In this document: positions 8,246-15,987 of the stretch, piece after piece
Layout: every line of letters starts with the position of its first letter
How positions within the stretch are numbered: the first letter of the stretch is position 1
Assembly: GCA_025996895.1 (NCBI GenBank)
Contig: BNTW01000005.1
Coordinates: 1 to 64,000, forward strand
Reading direction: 5' to 3'
Length of the DNA: 64,000 bases
From: Bacteroidia bacterium
GTDB lineage: Bacteria > Bacteroidota > Bacteroidia > Bacteroidales > Azobacteroidaceae
Notes under the pieces: generated by a model
Seen by the model: only the letters and a program-made list of their open reading frames with translations
The model's database searches: none
Told to the model about the DNA's origin: nothing
Made by a program: the position numbers and the translations under genes

Positions 8246-8340
8246 AAGGCAATGTCGTAGTCATTCCGTTTCCGTTTTCCGATTTATCAGCTGCCAAACG
8301 GCGGCCGGCATTAGTGTTGGCAACACTTTCGGGGCGATAG
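8230..8340 (+). pseudogene. Truncated MazF/PemK-like mRNA-interferase toxin
   Basis: From the ATG at 8230, 36 residues read 'MEKFVKGNVVVIPFPFSDLS' and then 'AAKRRPALVLATLSGR' before a TAG. The 'VVVIPFPFSDLS..KRRPALVLA' pattern is the N-terminal strand-loop-strand of MazF/PemK toxins, which are usually 105-120 residues. The frame stays open for another 34 codons after the TAG (to 8445), but that tail does not look like MazF. I infer that the 3' two-thirds of the toxin was lost and replaced. It overlaps the antitoxin-like gene by 16 bases, as intact modules do. Confidence 0.7.
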
Positions 8341-8718
8341 CTGCTTAGGTTAGATGAAATTTTGAACGAACTATTGTTGTTAAAAACACCCCAAGAATAT
8401 GATTATTCAAAAAAAACATATTTTGATTCGGAAGTTATAATATAAAAACAATTTTTGAGTTTATGACATAAAAAGACAACTCGCGTAGCAATCGCACAGA
8501 CATATTGAAAAAAGCATTAGGCTTTTATCTTTCTATCCACAAGTGTGACAACTTAAAAGATTACTGAAAGATGAGTTTGATGTTCACGTGGTCGGCGTGA
8601 ACTTAACTTATTTGTGGTAATGGGTTTTTGTCACACACCTTGGATAGCGGATATTTTAAGTATCACGCTTTTTTCTTTTTAAAACGAACTTGTTTTATTT
8701 ATTAATATATTATTTTTT
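8341..8718 (+). other. Non-coding remnant stretch between toxin stub and BspA-type gene
   Basis: No convincing gene is present. The first 105 bases continue the toxin frame beyond its stop, with no recognisable domain. Positions 8474-8530 are a diverged repeat also found at 11841-11896. The rest (8531-8718) shows no open frame of note and becomes very AT-rich just before the next ATG. I see no clear TAnnTTTG box for the gene at 8719. Confidence 0.6.
8474..8530 (+). repeat. Diverged linker repeat, copy 1 (other copy 11841-11896)
   Basis: It begins 'AGACAACTCGCGTAGCAA' and continues 'CAGACATATTGAAAA'. The copy at 11841 begins 'AGACAACCCGCGTAGCAA' and shares 'AGACATATTGAAA' and 'AAGCATT', with several mismatches and a small indel. 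Both copies lie between a toxin-antitoxin-like remnant and a BspA-type sequence. The origin is unknown; the second copy keeps a short open frame ('KTTRVAIRIDILKQAF'), so it may be the tail of a lost gene. Confidence 0.75.
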
Positions 8719-11301
8719 ATGAGAACAAATTATTTGTGTAAAATGATGATGGTAGTTTTACTGATACTTACAGCTACCACAGTGAAGGCGGTAGAGCCTG
8801 TTTGTGATTTGATTGTTACGGCAATACGTTGGGAACCTGCTAATCCGGCTCCCGGCGATGAGGTAACATTTTTTGCTACAATTAAAAACATTGGAGAAGC
8901 AGCCTCTCCCGGAAACGTAAAACATGGAATTTTTTTTCAAGCAAATGGCGAGGCTGCAAGTTGGCACGATGGCTTTCAAGGTCCGTTGGCAGCAGGTGCC
9001 TCCATTGAACTTTCTTCCAGAGGCGAAGGTTCCAGCGGTCCGCTTTGGATAGTAGGTAACCTATTGGAGGCGTATATAATATCCGCATGGGTAAATGATA
9101 CGCAAAATTTTGAAGAAACAGACTATGAAAACAACACATTAATAAAAGTATTAACCGTAAGTAAAACTCCCGATATGTTTCACTGGGAATTTGCAGATGG
9201 CACGCTAACTATTGGCGGAACAGGAGCAATGCCGGATTATGGAAATACCAATCAACCATGGTTTTCTCATAGAGAGAATATTTACAATGTGGTAATTGAA
9301 GATGGAATAACAACTATTGGAAATTACGCTTTTAACTCTTGCAACAATCTGGTTTCTGTTATTCTACCCAACAGTGTTACTTCCATTGGTGATCTTGCTT
9401 TTGAAGAATGCGGAAATTTAACCACTATCAATATTCCGACAAGTGTTTCCTCTATTGGATGGGGTGCTTTTAGATCGTGCAGCAATTTGACATCAATTAA
9501 TCTTCCCGAAGGCATTAGTGCAATAAAAATCAATACTTTTTACGGATGTAGTAGTTTGACGTCAATAACTATTCCCAATAGTGTAGGCAGTCTTTCGGAT
9601 GCGATATTTGTTGCATGCACTGCACTGAAAAAGGTGAAAGTTTTATGGGAAACGCCTCTCAATACATTTATTACGATTAATGACGAACCATCATCAAACC
9701 CCTATCCATTCGCCATGAATATGAATGATGTTACTTTGATTGTTCCTACCGGTACTAAAGCCTTGTATGAGACGGCTGTTGTTTGGAAAGATTTCGGAAA
9801 AATAGAAGAAGTTCTTACTACTCATTGGCAAGCCAATAGTCAATCCTATTCAAACACCTCAACTTTCACAGCCAATGTAATTTTAGATAATGTTGAAATG
9901 CAAAGCGACCATTTGGAAATCGGCGCATTTGCAGGCTCGGAGTGTCGCGGCTCTGTGATTCTTCAGAATTATCCCGAAAACCCTGCTCATCCCTATTTGG
10001 GCTTTTTAACAGTCTATGGCAATGACGGCGAAGAAATCACGTTTAAGGTGTATAATCATGATACGGGAAAAGAATATACGGCAAGCAATGTGCCGGGAAC
10101 ATTTACAGCTAATGCGATTAATGGTAATCCCAATACGCCTTATACAATTAATATTACGGATAGTGTTACCCAACAAATTCCGCTCAATAATGGCTGGTCA
10201 TGGATTTCAACGAATGTAAAAAATGCGGAAATCTCGTTACTTAATCAATTCAAGAGCAATATCAGCTCGTCGGGCGTTATGCTGAAAAGCCGGAATGCCT
10301 TTATTCAAAATCCGGGTTGGATTGGTACTTTGACTGAAATCACTAACGACAAAATGTATATGATCAATACAACTGCTGCACAAACGTTGCCTTTCACAGG
10401 CTTGCCCGCCGATCCTACTACTACTCCCATTTCTTTGCAAAACGGTTGGAACTGGATAGGTTATGTTCCGCAAGTTCCTCAGTCAATCAATAGTGCATTG
10501 GCAAACCTCAGTCCGCAGGACGGCGATCAAATCAAATCCTATTCGGCCTACAGCACCTATACAAACGGCATCGGTTGGACAGGCAGTTTGACAACACTCA
10601 ATCCGGGCGAAGGCTATATGTATTATTCGACCAATGCAAATGCGCAGACCTTTACCTATTCCAACGTACAACCCAATCCGGTGAGCGTATTGTACAGCAG
10701 TCCCGAAATGGCTGTTTCGCCGAAATGGACGGCAGATACGCACCGTTTCCCGACAACCATGACAATGACTTCAGTTGTCGTGGCGGATAATTTGGAATTG
10801 CAGGGCGACCAAATCGAAATCGGTGCTTTTGCGGGCGAAGAATGTCGGGGCAGTGTGTTGTTGCAGAATGTTCAGCAAATCGCCGGTCACTCTTATTTAG
10901 GCTTCCTGGTGGTTTATGGCGACAATACCGAAAACATCAAGTTGCGTATTTACGACCACGCAAACGACAAAGAATATGACGCAACTAATTCATTGTCGTT
11001 TGTTGCAGACGTGATTCACGGCAATCCGGCAGATCCTTACAAGATTACGGCGAACACAACCGGCATCAATGATGTAGAAACGAATGTCTATGTTACCCAA
11101 TCGGGCGATAATCTGGAGATCCACAACTTGGGGAACAATATAGGCCGTTTGGAAATCATTGATTTGGCTGGCCGCGCAATGGTAAATAGTCAATGGTCAA
11201 ATGATAAATCCATCAATATTTCGCATTTGTCCAACGGTATTTATGTGTTGAAAATGCACACCGGCAAATATATCCGGACGCAGAAATTTTTGAAGAAATA
11301 A
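8719..11301 (+). CDS. Secreted CARDB / BspA-LRR / T9SS-sorted surface protein
   Basis: An 860-residue predicted exported protein. Residues 1-24 are a signal peptide ('MMMVVLLILTATTVKA'). Residues about 28-145 form a CARDB-like adhesion domain ('NPAPGDEVTFFATIKNIGEA'). Residues about 150-365 are BspA-type leucine-rich repeats ('LTSITIPNSV' style). Two copies of an unnamed domain follow, near 373-475 and 668-780, each with 'EIGAFAG.ECRGSV.LQN' and 'YLGFL.VYG'. Between them are two 'GW.WI' segments. Residues 785-860 are a T9SS type A sorting domain ('GRLEIIDLAGRAMVN', 'LSNGIYVLKM'). It is likely a surface adhesin. A terminator hairpin follows at 11320. Confidence 0.85.
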   Translation: MRTNYLCKMMMVVLLILTATTVKAVEPVCDLIVTAIRWEPANPAPGDEVTFFATIKNIGEAASPGNVKHGIFFQANGEAASWHDGFQGPLAAGASIELSSRGEGSSGPLWIVGNLLEAYIISAWVNDTQNFEETDYENNTLIKVLTVSKTPDMFHWEFADGTLTIGGTGAMPDYGNTNQPWFSHRENIYNVVIEDGITTIGNYAFNSCNNLVSVILPNSVTSIGDLAFEECGNLTTINIPTSVSSIGWGAFRSCSNLTSINLPEGISAIKINTFYGCSSLTSITIPNSVGSLSDAIFVACTALKKVKVLWETPLNTFITINDEPSSNPYPFAMNMNDVTLIVPTGTKALYETAVVWKDFGKIEEVLTTHWQANSQSYSNTSTFTANVILDNVEMQSDHLEIGAFAGSECRGSVILQNYPENPAHPYLGFLTVYGNDGEEITFKVYNHDTGKEYTASNVPGTFTANAINGNPNTPYTINITDSVTQQIPLNNGWSWISTNVKNAEISLLNQFKSNISSSGVMLKSRNAFIQNPGWIGTLTEITNDKMYMINTTAAQTLPFTGLPADPTTTPISLQNGWNWIGYVPQVPQSINSALANLSPQDGDQIKSYSAYSTYTNGIGWTGSLTTLNPGEGYMYYSTNANAQTFTYSNVQPNPVSVLYSSPEMAVSPKWTADTHRFPTTMTMTSVVVADNLELQGDQIEIGAFAGEECRGSVLLQNVQQIAGHSYLGFLVVYGDNTENIKLRIYDHANDKEYDATNSLSFVADVIHGNPADPYKITANTTGINDVETNVYVTQSGDNLEIHNLGNNIGRLEIIDLAGRAMVNSQWSNDKSINISHLSNGIYVLKMHTGKYIRTQKFLKK

Positions 11302-11319
11302 GGATTTTTGTTTGTGTCG

Positions 11320-11356
11320 AATAACGAGGGCGGCGATTTAAACCGTCCTCGTTATT
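11320..11356 (+). terminator. Rho-independent terminator after the surface protein gene
   Basis: AATAACGAGG at 11320-11329 pairs with CCTCGTTATT at 11347-11356, with a 17-base loop region, about 19 bases after the stop codon. The T-run is weak. Confidence 0.65.
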
Positions 11357-11365
11357 TATAGATTA

Positions 11366-11399
11366 AAAGTGATTATTGTTTCCGAAGAAACCGGAAAAA
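11366..11399 (+). repeat. Copy of cdaA 3' segment
   Basis: It matches 7827-7860 with one mismatch (ATTG for ATCG) and is non-coding here. The fused next repeat begins at 11401. Confidence 0.85.
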
Positions 11400-11400
11400 G

Positions 11401-11450
11401 ATAGATTGAAAATGAATTGTTTTTGTTTTGAAAAAAATAGATTAACTTTG
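11401..11450 (+). repeat. 50-bp perfect repeat carrying a promoter (copy 2)
   Basis: It is identical to 7943-7992. Its TAACTTTG at 11443-11450 should drive the short reading frame at 11474 and the DUF2442 gene. Confidence 0.95.
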
Positions 11451-11473
11451 TAACATAAAAAAGATAATAAGGT

Positions 11474-11572
11474 TTGAAAGTGCAAGAGGTAAGTCTTGCC
11501 AAAAGTTTGATAGAAGAAAACAAAGAAATCATTATATCCGAATGGAAAAAACATTTGGATAATAAAAAATAA
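11474..11572 (+). pseudogene. Short remnant, possibly the C-terminus of a DUF4160-type protein
   Basis: A 32-codon frame opens with TTG (or GTG at 11480), reads 'SLAKSLIEENKEIIISEWKK' and ends 5 bases before the DUF2442 gene. The pattern resembles the last helix of DUF4160 proteins, which commonly precede DUF2442 genes in suspected toxin-antitoxin pairs. There is no ATG and the N-terminal domain is absent, so I read it as a truncated partner. The family assignment is tentative. Confidence 0.4.
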
Positions 11573-11577
11573 AGATA

Positions 11578-11817
11578 ATGTTTCGAGTGAAAAAATTGTG
11601 GTTTGCAGACGGACGAATGTATATTGAAAACGGCAAAAAAGAGCAGTTGAGCGTTGCCGTCAGCCGTTTTCCACGTTTATTGCATGCAAATAATGAGCAA
11701 CGGATGGCATGGAAACAATTCCATGACGGACTTCGTTGGGAAGAAATTGACGAAGATATTCACTTGAACAGTTTTCTATATGCTGAAAATGATAAAAATA
11801 TTGTTCATTGGATTTAA
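11578..11817 (+). CDS. DUF2442 domain protein
   Basis: A 79-residue protein typical of small DUF2442 members: 'LWFADGRMYIENGKKEQLSV', then 'SRFPRLLHANNEQR', then 'WEEIDEDIHLNSFLY'. DUF2442 genes are usually the downstream half of a two-gene module with a DUF4160 gene and are suspected of toxin-antitoxin function; the biochemistry is not settled. Here the upstream partner appears truncated. Transcription probably starts at the copied promoter box at 11443-11450. Confidence 0.75.
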   Translation: MFRVKKLWFADGRMYIENGKKEQLSVAVSRFPRLLHANNEQRMAWKQFHDGLRWEEIDEDIHLNSFLYAENDKNIVHWI

Positions 11818-11840
11818 AATAATATTGCTTAGATATAATA

Positions 11841-11896
11841 AGACAACCCGCGTAGCAATACGCATAGACATATTGAAACAAGCATTTTTACTTTTA
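11841..11896 (+). repeat. Diverged linker repeat, copy 2 (other copy 8474-8530)
   Basis: See the copy at 8474. Here it directly precedes a BspA fragment, the same relative order as copy 1. Confidence 0.75.
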
Positions 11897-11901
11897 TGGG
11901 C

Positions 11902-12006
11902 AACGATGTTGCTATGTGTTATGTTCCCATCGGTAGCAAAGTTTTGTATGAGGCCGCCGAAATCTGGAAAGATTTTGATGCTATAGAGGAATTTATTATG
12001 TTGTGA
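11902..12006 (+). pseudogene. Fragment of a BspA-type leucine-rich repeat gene
   Basis: In one frame this reads 'NDVAMCYVPIGSKVLYEAAE' and then 'IWKDFDAIEEFIML' before a TGA. The same element closes each repeat block in the intact BspA-type genes of this window ('VPVGTKALYEAAAVWKDFGT', 'VPTGTKALYETAVVWKDFGK'). There is no start codon, signal peptide or leucine-rich repeat upstream. It is a clear leftover of a third BspA-type gene. The remaining bases from 12007 to 12146 hold only a terminator. Confidence 0.85.
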
Positions 12007-12078
12007 TTTATAATGAAAACAAAACTGTCAGCAGTCAGAAATTGATTAAAAAATAATCTTTTCAAATTAATCAAAAAA

Positions 12079-12114
12079 ATCCTGCCTGATTTTCAAAAAC
12101 CAGGCAGGATTTTT
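12079..12114. terminator. Bidirectional rho-independent terminator
   Basis: ATCCTGCCTG at 12079-12088 pairs with CAGGCAGGAT at 12101-12110. T-runs follow on the plus side and A-runs precede it (T-run on the minus strand). It separates the accessory island from the minus-strand ccsA operon and can serve both. Confidence 0.85.
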
Positions 12115-12146
12115 ATTTGAAGAATGCGGATTATCATATTTCCTGA

Positions 12147-13295
12147 TTACAAGTAACTATGTATTCCCCCCAGAAAATAGCTGACCCCGAAAAACGTCAT
12201 TAGGATGCTGCAAAAGGCGATGAGGCAGTATAAGTGAAATTTTTTCGGATTCCGGAAAAGCGGAAGACTCTGTTTATGTATAGGCAAAGCATATACCAGC
12301 AGGGTGATTAACGCCCAAGTTTCTTTGGCGTCCCAGCCCCAGTAGCGTCCCCATGAGATATTTGCCCAAACGGCACCGATAAATATTCCGACGGCTAAAA
12401 AGAATAAGGCGGGATAGAGCAAAAGGGAGTTCCACCGGTATAGTTTGCGGCGCAACCGTTTGAAAGATAAGCCGATAATGCTTAATACGAAGATAATCAA
12501 CAACAAAAGATAAGCGAACATAATGACCGACACATGTGCAGCCAACATCGGCGAACGCAGCACCGGCGTCATTGGGTTGAGTTGCGAAATGTAATACCAC
12601 AATCCGGCGACAGGCAGCAGCGCATATAACAAGCCTTTCCAGCCTATCCGCTTGAACAAGAGGATAATCATGCTGACGGCAAACAACAAATAACCGGCGT
12701 AAGTCGTAAAAATGCCGTAAGGGTCGCGGCTGACTAATAAAACCGTCCCCATCTCGTCGGCGTCGTAATCCATCTGATAAAAACGATAGGATTGTTGCTT
12801 GAAAATCTTGTTCATGGAAATTCGATGTACTTCCTCTCCGACCTGAACAAAACTGATATAATCTGCCGGCTGGGAGGTGTCGGGGTGATATTCGATATCG
12901 AACAGAAGCAACTTAATAGAAAAAGGAAGGGATTGCTTCTCAGCATTCCCTTCCGTATAATAGAAATTGGCTATTTCTCCTTGTCTGATATGAACATATC
13001 CACGCTCAGCGGTCAAAAAAGTGATCAACGCGCCGGTGAGGATAATAAAAAATGACAAATGCAATAAAAGAACACAGACAGGTATGCGGGAAAACCGCTG
13101 TATAATGTAAATAACGGAACTAATACCCAAAATTGCCCACAAAGCGACAAATCCCCAGGATCCATAAATATGTTCGTGAACATAATCGCTGCCGGAAAAT
13201 TTCTCGATGACAGTGGTAGCTGCCAAAAAGAACAGCAGGTGGATCAATGTTCCGAATGCCAGATACTTTGCGATATTTTTCCGGTTGAACTTCAC
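12147..13295 (-). CDS. ccsA: Cytochrome c biogenesis protein (ResB-like + CcsA)
   Basis: A 382-residue multi-pass membrane protein of the system II (Ccs) cytochrome c maturation pathway, which moves haem out and attaches it to CXXCH motifs. Residues about 1-215 resemble ResB: paired helices, then a periplasmic part with 'YRFYQMDYDADEMGTVLLVS'. Residues about 220-382 are CcsA-like, with the haem-binding WWD motif 'WGRYWGWDAKET' at 315-326 and candidate haem-ligand histidines near 254 and 340. It is the last gene of a four-gene operon whose third gene encodes a di-heme c-type protein, its likely client. Confidence 0.9.
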   Translation of the reverse strand: MKFNRKNIAKYLAFGTLIHLLFFLAATTVIEKFSGSDYVHEHIYGSWGFVALWAILGISSVIYIIQRFSRIPVCVLLLHLSFFIILTGALITFLTAERGYVHIRQGEIANFYYTEGNAEKQSLPFSIKLLLFDIEYHPDTSQPADYISFVQVGEEVHRISMNKIFKQQSYRFYQMDYDADEMGTVLLVSRDPYGIFTTYAGYLLFAVSMIILLFKRIGWKGLLYALLPVAGLWYYISQLNPMTPVLRSPMLAAHVSVIMFAYLLLLIIFVLSIIGLSFKRLRRKLYRWNSLLLYPALFFLAVGIFIGAVWANISWGRYWGWDAKETWALITLLVYALPIHKQSLPLFRNPKKFHLYCLIAFCSILMTFFGVSYFLGGIHSYL

Positions 13296-13298
13296 TGT

Positions 13299-14798
13299 TT
13301 ATATCGCTTCCAAAAATTTGACTAAGGCTTCGCGATCTTCTTTCGGCATGTTATAGAATTTTTCCCTCGATCTTTTCGCATCTCCGCCGTGCCACATAAT
13401 TGCCTCAGTGTAATTACGAGCCCGCATATCGTGCAGGTGTTCGCTTGCGCCGGTGCATTGCTTGGAAAGTCCGCGTCCCCACAATGGCGTTGTCCGACAC
13501 CAGCCGGTGCGAATATCATTCACCATTTCCAATCGGTGTTGCAACAAATCGGTATAAGGATAAATCTTTTGGTGCGGATAGCGCGGCAATTTGCCTTTTA
13601 CCATCGGGTCACCGCTGTAATCGTCCGTGCCGGTTGTCCAAGAAGGACGATGACAGGCAATGCAACCGCTTTCGTAAAACAGTTTTTTGCCTTTTTGGAC
13701 CACAGGGTCGTTCAGATTGCGAGCGGCAGGAACGGCTAACCCTCTGTGCCAGATCATAAAATCAATGTAATCTTCGTCCGACATTTCCGCCGGTAAATTT
13801 TTCGACATCAGGTATTCGTAAATCTCTTCTTCCGTTTTTTCCAATTCTTTCTGAATGGTCGCATTTTTCGACATCGCGCGTGCGTATGCTTCTGTAATGT
13901 AATGCGTTTTCCGGTCGGAACGATTGACATTCGTGATATTCCAGATAGCATTTGCGCCCGGACCGTTTTGCAGCGTACCGCGTGTTAATCCGTAAGTGTA
14001 ACGTCCAGGATGAGCTGTTCCGTCCGCTTCCTTGATAAAATTGGCTTCCTGATATTTCCCGTCATTCAATCCAAAACCCAGACTTTTTTCATATTGATAT
14101 TGCGCCAGCAACGAATCGTCGGGGATGGCGTCAATCAATCCGGTGCCGTAAATGCCGATGGTCGCTTCCAAGCGGACTTTGTAAAAATCCGGCATGGGAA
14201 CGTTAAATGCTTCGCAGGTAATCGTTACTTCGGGATAAATCAAGCTGTATGTTTCGCCGTCGGGAAACTTATTACCGAATTCGTCGGAATATTCCTTCCA
14301 TTCAATTTTAATGCCCGATTCGTTGATGGGAGGAAGAAACGGCGAAATAGCTTGTGTTTGCGGCATTCCGGTCAGTGCGCTGACATAATTATCATTTTCG
14401 TCGGTAACTACCAGCAGATAACCGTTGCCGAACTCGTTGGCGCGGTATTGATTCATTCGTTTGCCGTGTCCGTAGCCCGGATGGCACGAGATACAGGAAT
14501 TGCGTACATAAACCGGTCCCAACCCATTGCGGACGCCCGATGGATTGCTGTTAAACGTTTTTTCAAACAAGGCTTCGCCCATTTTGAAGCCAACGGAATA
14601 TCCTTGTTCTTCCACCGCAGGCGTGGGTTGCTCGTAAGCGTAGGGCGAATCGTCGAAAACTGTCCCCAATTTTCCGCCCGAAAAATATTCTTCCGAGAGT
14701 TCGGACGGCAAAACCGGTTTGACATTATTTTCGTGCTCACAAGCAGTAAATAGTACTAAAAATACGCTGACAGCGTAAAATAACCAATTCTTTTTCAT
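13299..14798 (-). CDS. Di-heme c-type cytochrome lipoprotein (di-heme oxidoreductase / DUF1111-like)
   Basis: A 499-residue exported lipoprotein: signal plus lipobox 'VFLVLFTACEH' (Cys20). Two haem c sites are visible, 'NSCISCHPGYGHGKR' (about residue 103) and 'ESGCIACHRPSW' (about residue 382). 'PLWGRGLSK' and 'AIMWHGGDAKRSREKF' near the C-terminus match the di-heme oxidoreductase family. It lies between imelysin and CcsA genes with 3-base gaps, so it is co-transcribed and probably works in periplasmic or outer-membrane iron redox handling. The electron partner and substrate are not known. Confidence 0.85.
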   Translation of the reverse strand: MKKNWLFYAVSVFLVLFTACEHENNVKPVLPSELSEEYFSGGKLGTVFDDSPYAYEQPTPAVEEQGYSVGFKMGEALFEKTFNSNPSGVRNGLGPVYVRNSCISCHPGYGHGKRMNQYRANEFGNGYLLVVTDENDNYVSALTGMPQTQAISPFLPPINESGIKIEWKEYSDEFGNKFPDGETYSLIYPEVTITCEAFNVPMPDFYKVRLEATIGIYGTGLIDAIPDDSLLAQYQYEKSLGFGLNDGKYQEANFIKEADGTAHPGRYTYGLTRGTLQNGPGANAIWNITNVNRSDRKTHYITEAYARAMSKNATIQKELEKTEEEIYEYLMSKNLPAEMSDEDYIDFMIWHRGLAVPAARNLNDPVVQKGKKLFYESGCIACHRPSWTTGTDDYSGDPMVKGKLPRYPHQKIYPYTDLLQHRLEMVNDIRTGWCRTTPLWGRGLSKQCTGASEHLHDMRARNYTEAIMWHGGDAKRSREKFYNMPKEDREALVKFLEAI

Positions 14799-14801
14799 AT
14801 C

Positions 14802-15956
14802 TTATTCTTCTAAAACGGATTTTACTTTTTCCAGTGCAACGGTTAAATCCTGACAGGCTTTCAATGCTGTGCCGGCTTCAGCCGAAGCATAATTTTTCGC
14901 AAAAGGATAGGGAATAGCATCAATTTTTGCAATCGCATGAGTCATTGCGTTTTTCACCGTATTATCCAAATCGGAATTAACACTTTTGATGTAATCGCTG
15001 ATAGAAGCTCCACGATGTCCTTCGACACCGCCCAGATACGCATTTTCAATGCTGCGTATATTGTCGATAAAATCGACTTTGGAATTGAAACTATAAGGTG
15101 ATTCGATATAATTCACATCGTCTTTGTTGTGTGCCGTGCCGATTTTTACTTCGCCCACTTCGTCGGAAATATTGATACAGCCGGCGATAATTGCAATAGC
15201 TGCCTGCGTGACGGTGCGGTAAGTGCTTCCCGCTTTTCCTGCGAGCAACATATTTTCACCATACGAAAGCGGACTGTTGGAAGGCATTATCTGCAAGTCC
15301 AAGTTTTCAATCAACTGTTTTTTCTCGGCCGAAATGTTATCAATTCCTGCCCAAGCGGCTTCTAAACGGATACATTGGTTGCGCAAATCACCGGCTACTG
15401 CCCGCGCGTAAATCAATTCATTGGCGGTGATTTTGTTGATGTCTTTAGTTTTTCCTTCTTCAAATAAAATATATTCAATTCCGTGAAAACCCAGCAACGC
15501 AAAGCCCAAGTGATTGGCAGCCCAGACATCACCGTCTTCGGCGTCCATACTTTCGATAAAATCGGAATTGTTAATCACTTTCAAAAACGCTACTTCGTCG
15601 AGCGGCCAAGTGTCGATGTGCGGATCAATACCGAAATCGGCCACTGCGCCAAACAAAAACGCTTCGCTCTTTTCCCAATAGGTACGGGAACTTATCCATG
15701 CTTCGGCGACTGTATTCAAATTGGCCGTCGTCTTGTTTTTTGCCAAATGGTCGATGGCTTCATACAAATCAATCGTTGCGTCTGCTAATGACCGGTAAGT
15801 GGCAATGACCGTGTGATTTACATATTGAGGAATAACCAGCGACATACTGTTTTCCTTTTCGGTCGAAGGGTCAATATTGTTATCGTCGCATGCGGTAAAT
15901 CCGACCGTAGATAAAACGACCATCAGCCGGAAAAAAGTAATTTTTAAGTTTTGCAT
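14802..15956 (-). CDS. Imelysin family (peptidase M75-like) lipoprotein
   Basis: A 384-residue lipoprotein with lipobox 'STVGFTACDD'. Imelysins are two-helix-bundle proteins encoded with iron-uptake genes; despite the peptidase M75 name, proteolysis is doubtful. The GxHxxE signature is in 'GFALLGFHGIEYILFE', and 'FGIDPHIDTWPLD' precedes it. It is second in the operon porin - imelysin - di-heme cytochrome - CcsA, which supports a role in iron acquisition. Repeat symmetry between N- and C-terminal halves is expected for the family but not checked. Confidence 0.88.
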   Translation of the reverse strand: MQNLKITFFRLMVVLSTVGFTACDDNNIDPSTEKENSMSLVIPQYVNHTVIATYRSLADATIDLYEAIDHLAKNKTTANLNTVAEAWISSRTYWEKSEAFLFGAVADFGIDPHIDTWPLDEVAFLKVINNSDFIESMDAEDGDVWAANHLGFALLGFHGIEYILFEEGKTKDINKITANELIYARAVAGDLRNQCIRLEAAWAGIDNISAEKKQLIENLDLQIMPSNSPLSYGENMLLAGKAGSTYRTVTQAAIAIIAGCINISDEVGEVKIGTAHNKDDVNYIESPYSFNSKVDFIDNIRSIENAYLGGVEGHRGASISDYIKSVNSDLDNTVKNAMTHAIAKIDAIPYPFAKNYASAEAGTALKACQDLTVALEKVKSVLEE

Positions 15957-15987
15957 ATTTCAAATTATTTTATTGTGATAGAATATT

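Noticed and set aside
8719-8760. Promoter for the 860-residue surface protein
   Set aside because: I looked for TAnnTTTG within about 150 bases upstream and found no convincing match, so no box is annotated.
14010-14753. 247-codon plus-strand frame opposite the di-heme cytochrome gene
   Set aside because: The opposite strand encodes a protein with lipobox and two haem sites; this frame has no recognisable domain and no promoter.
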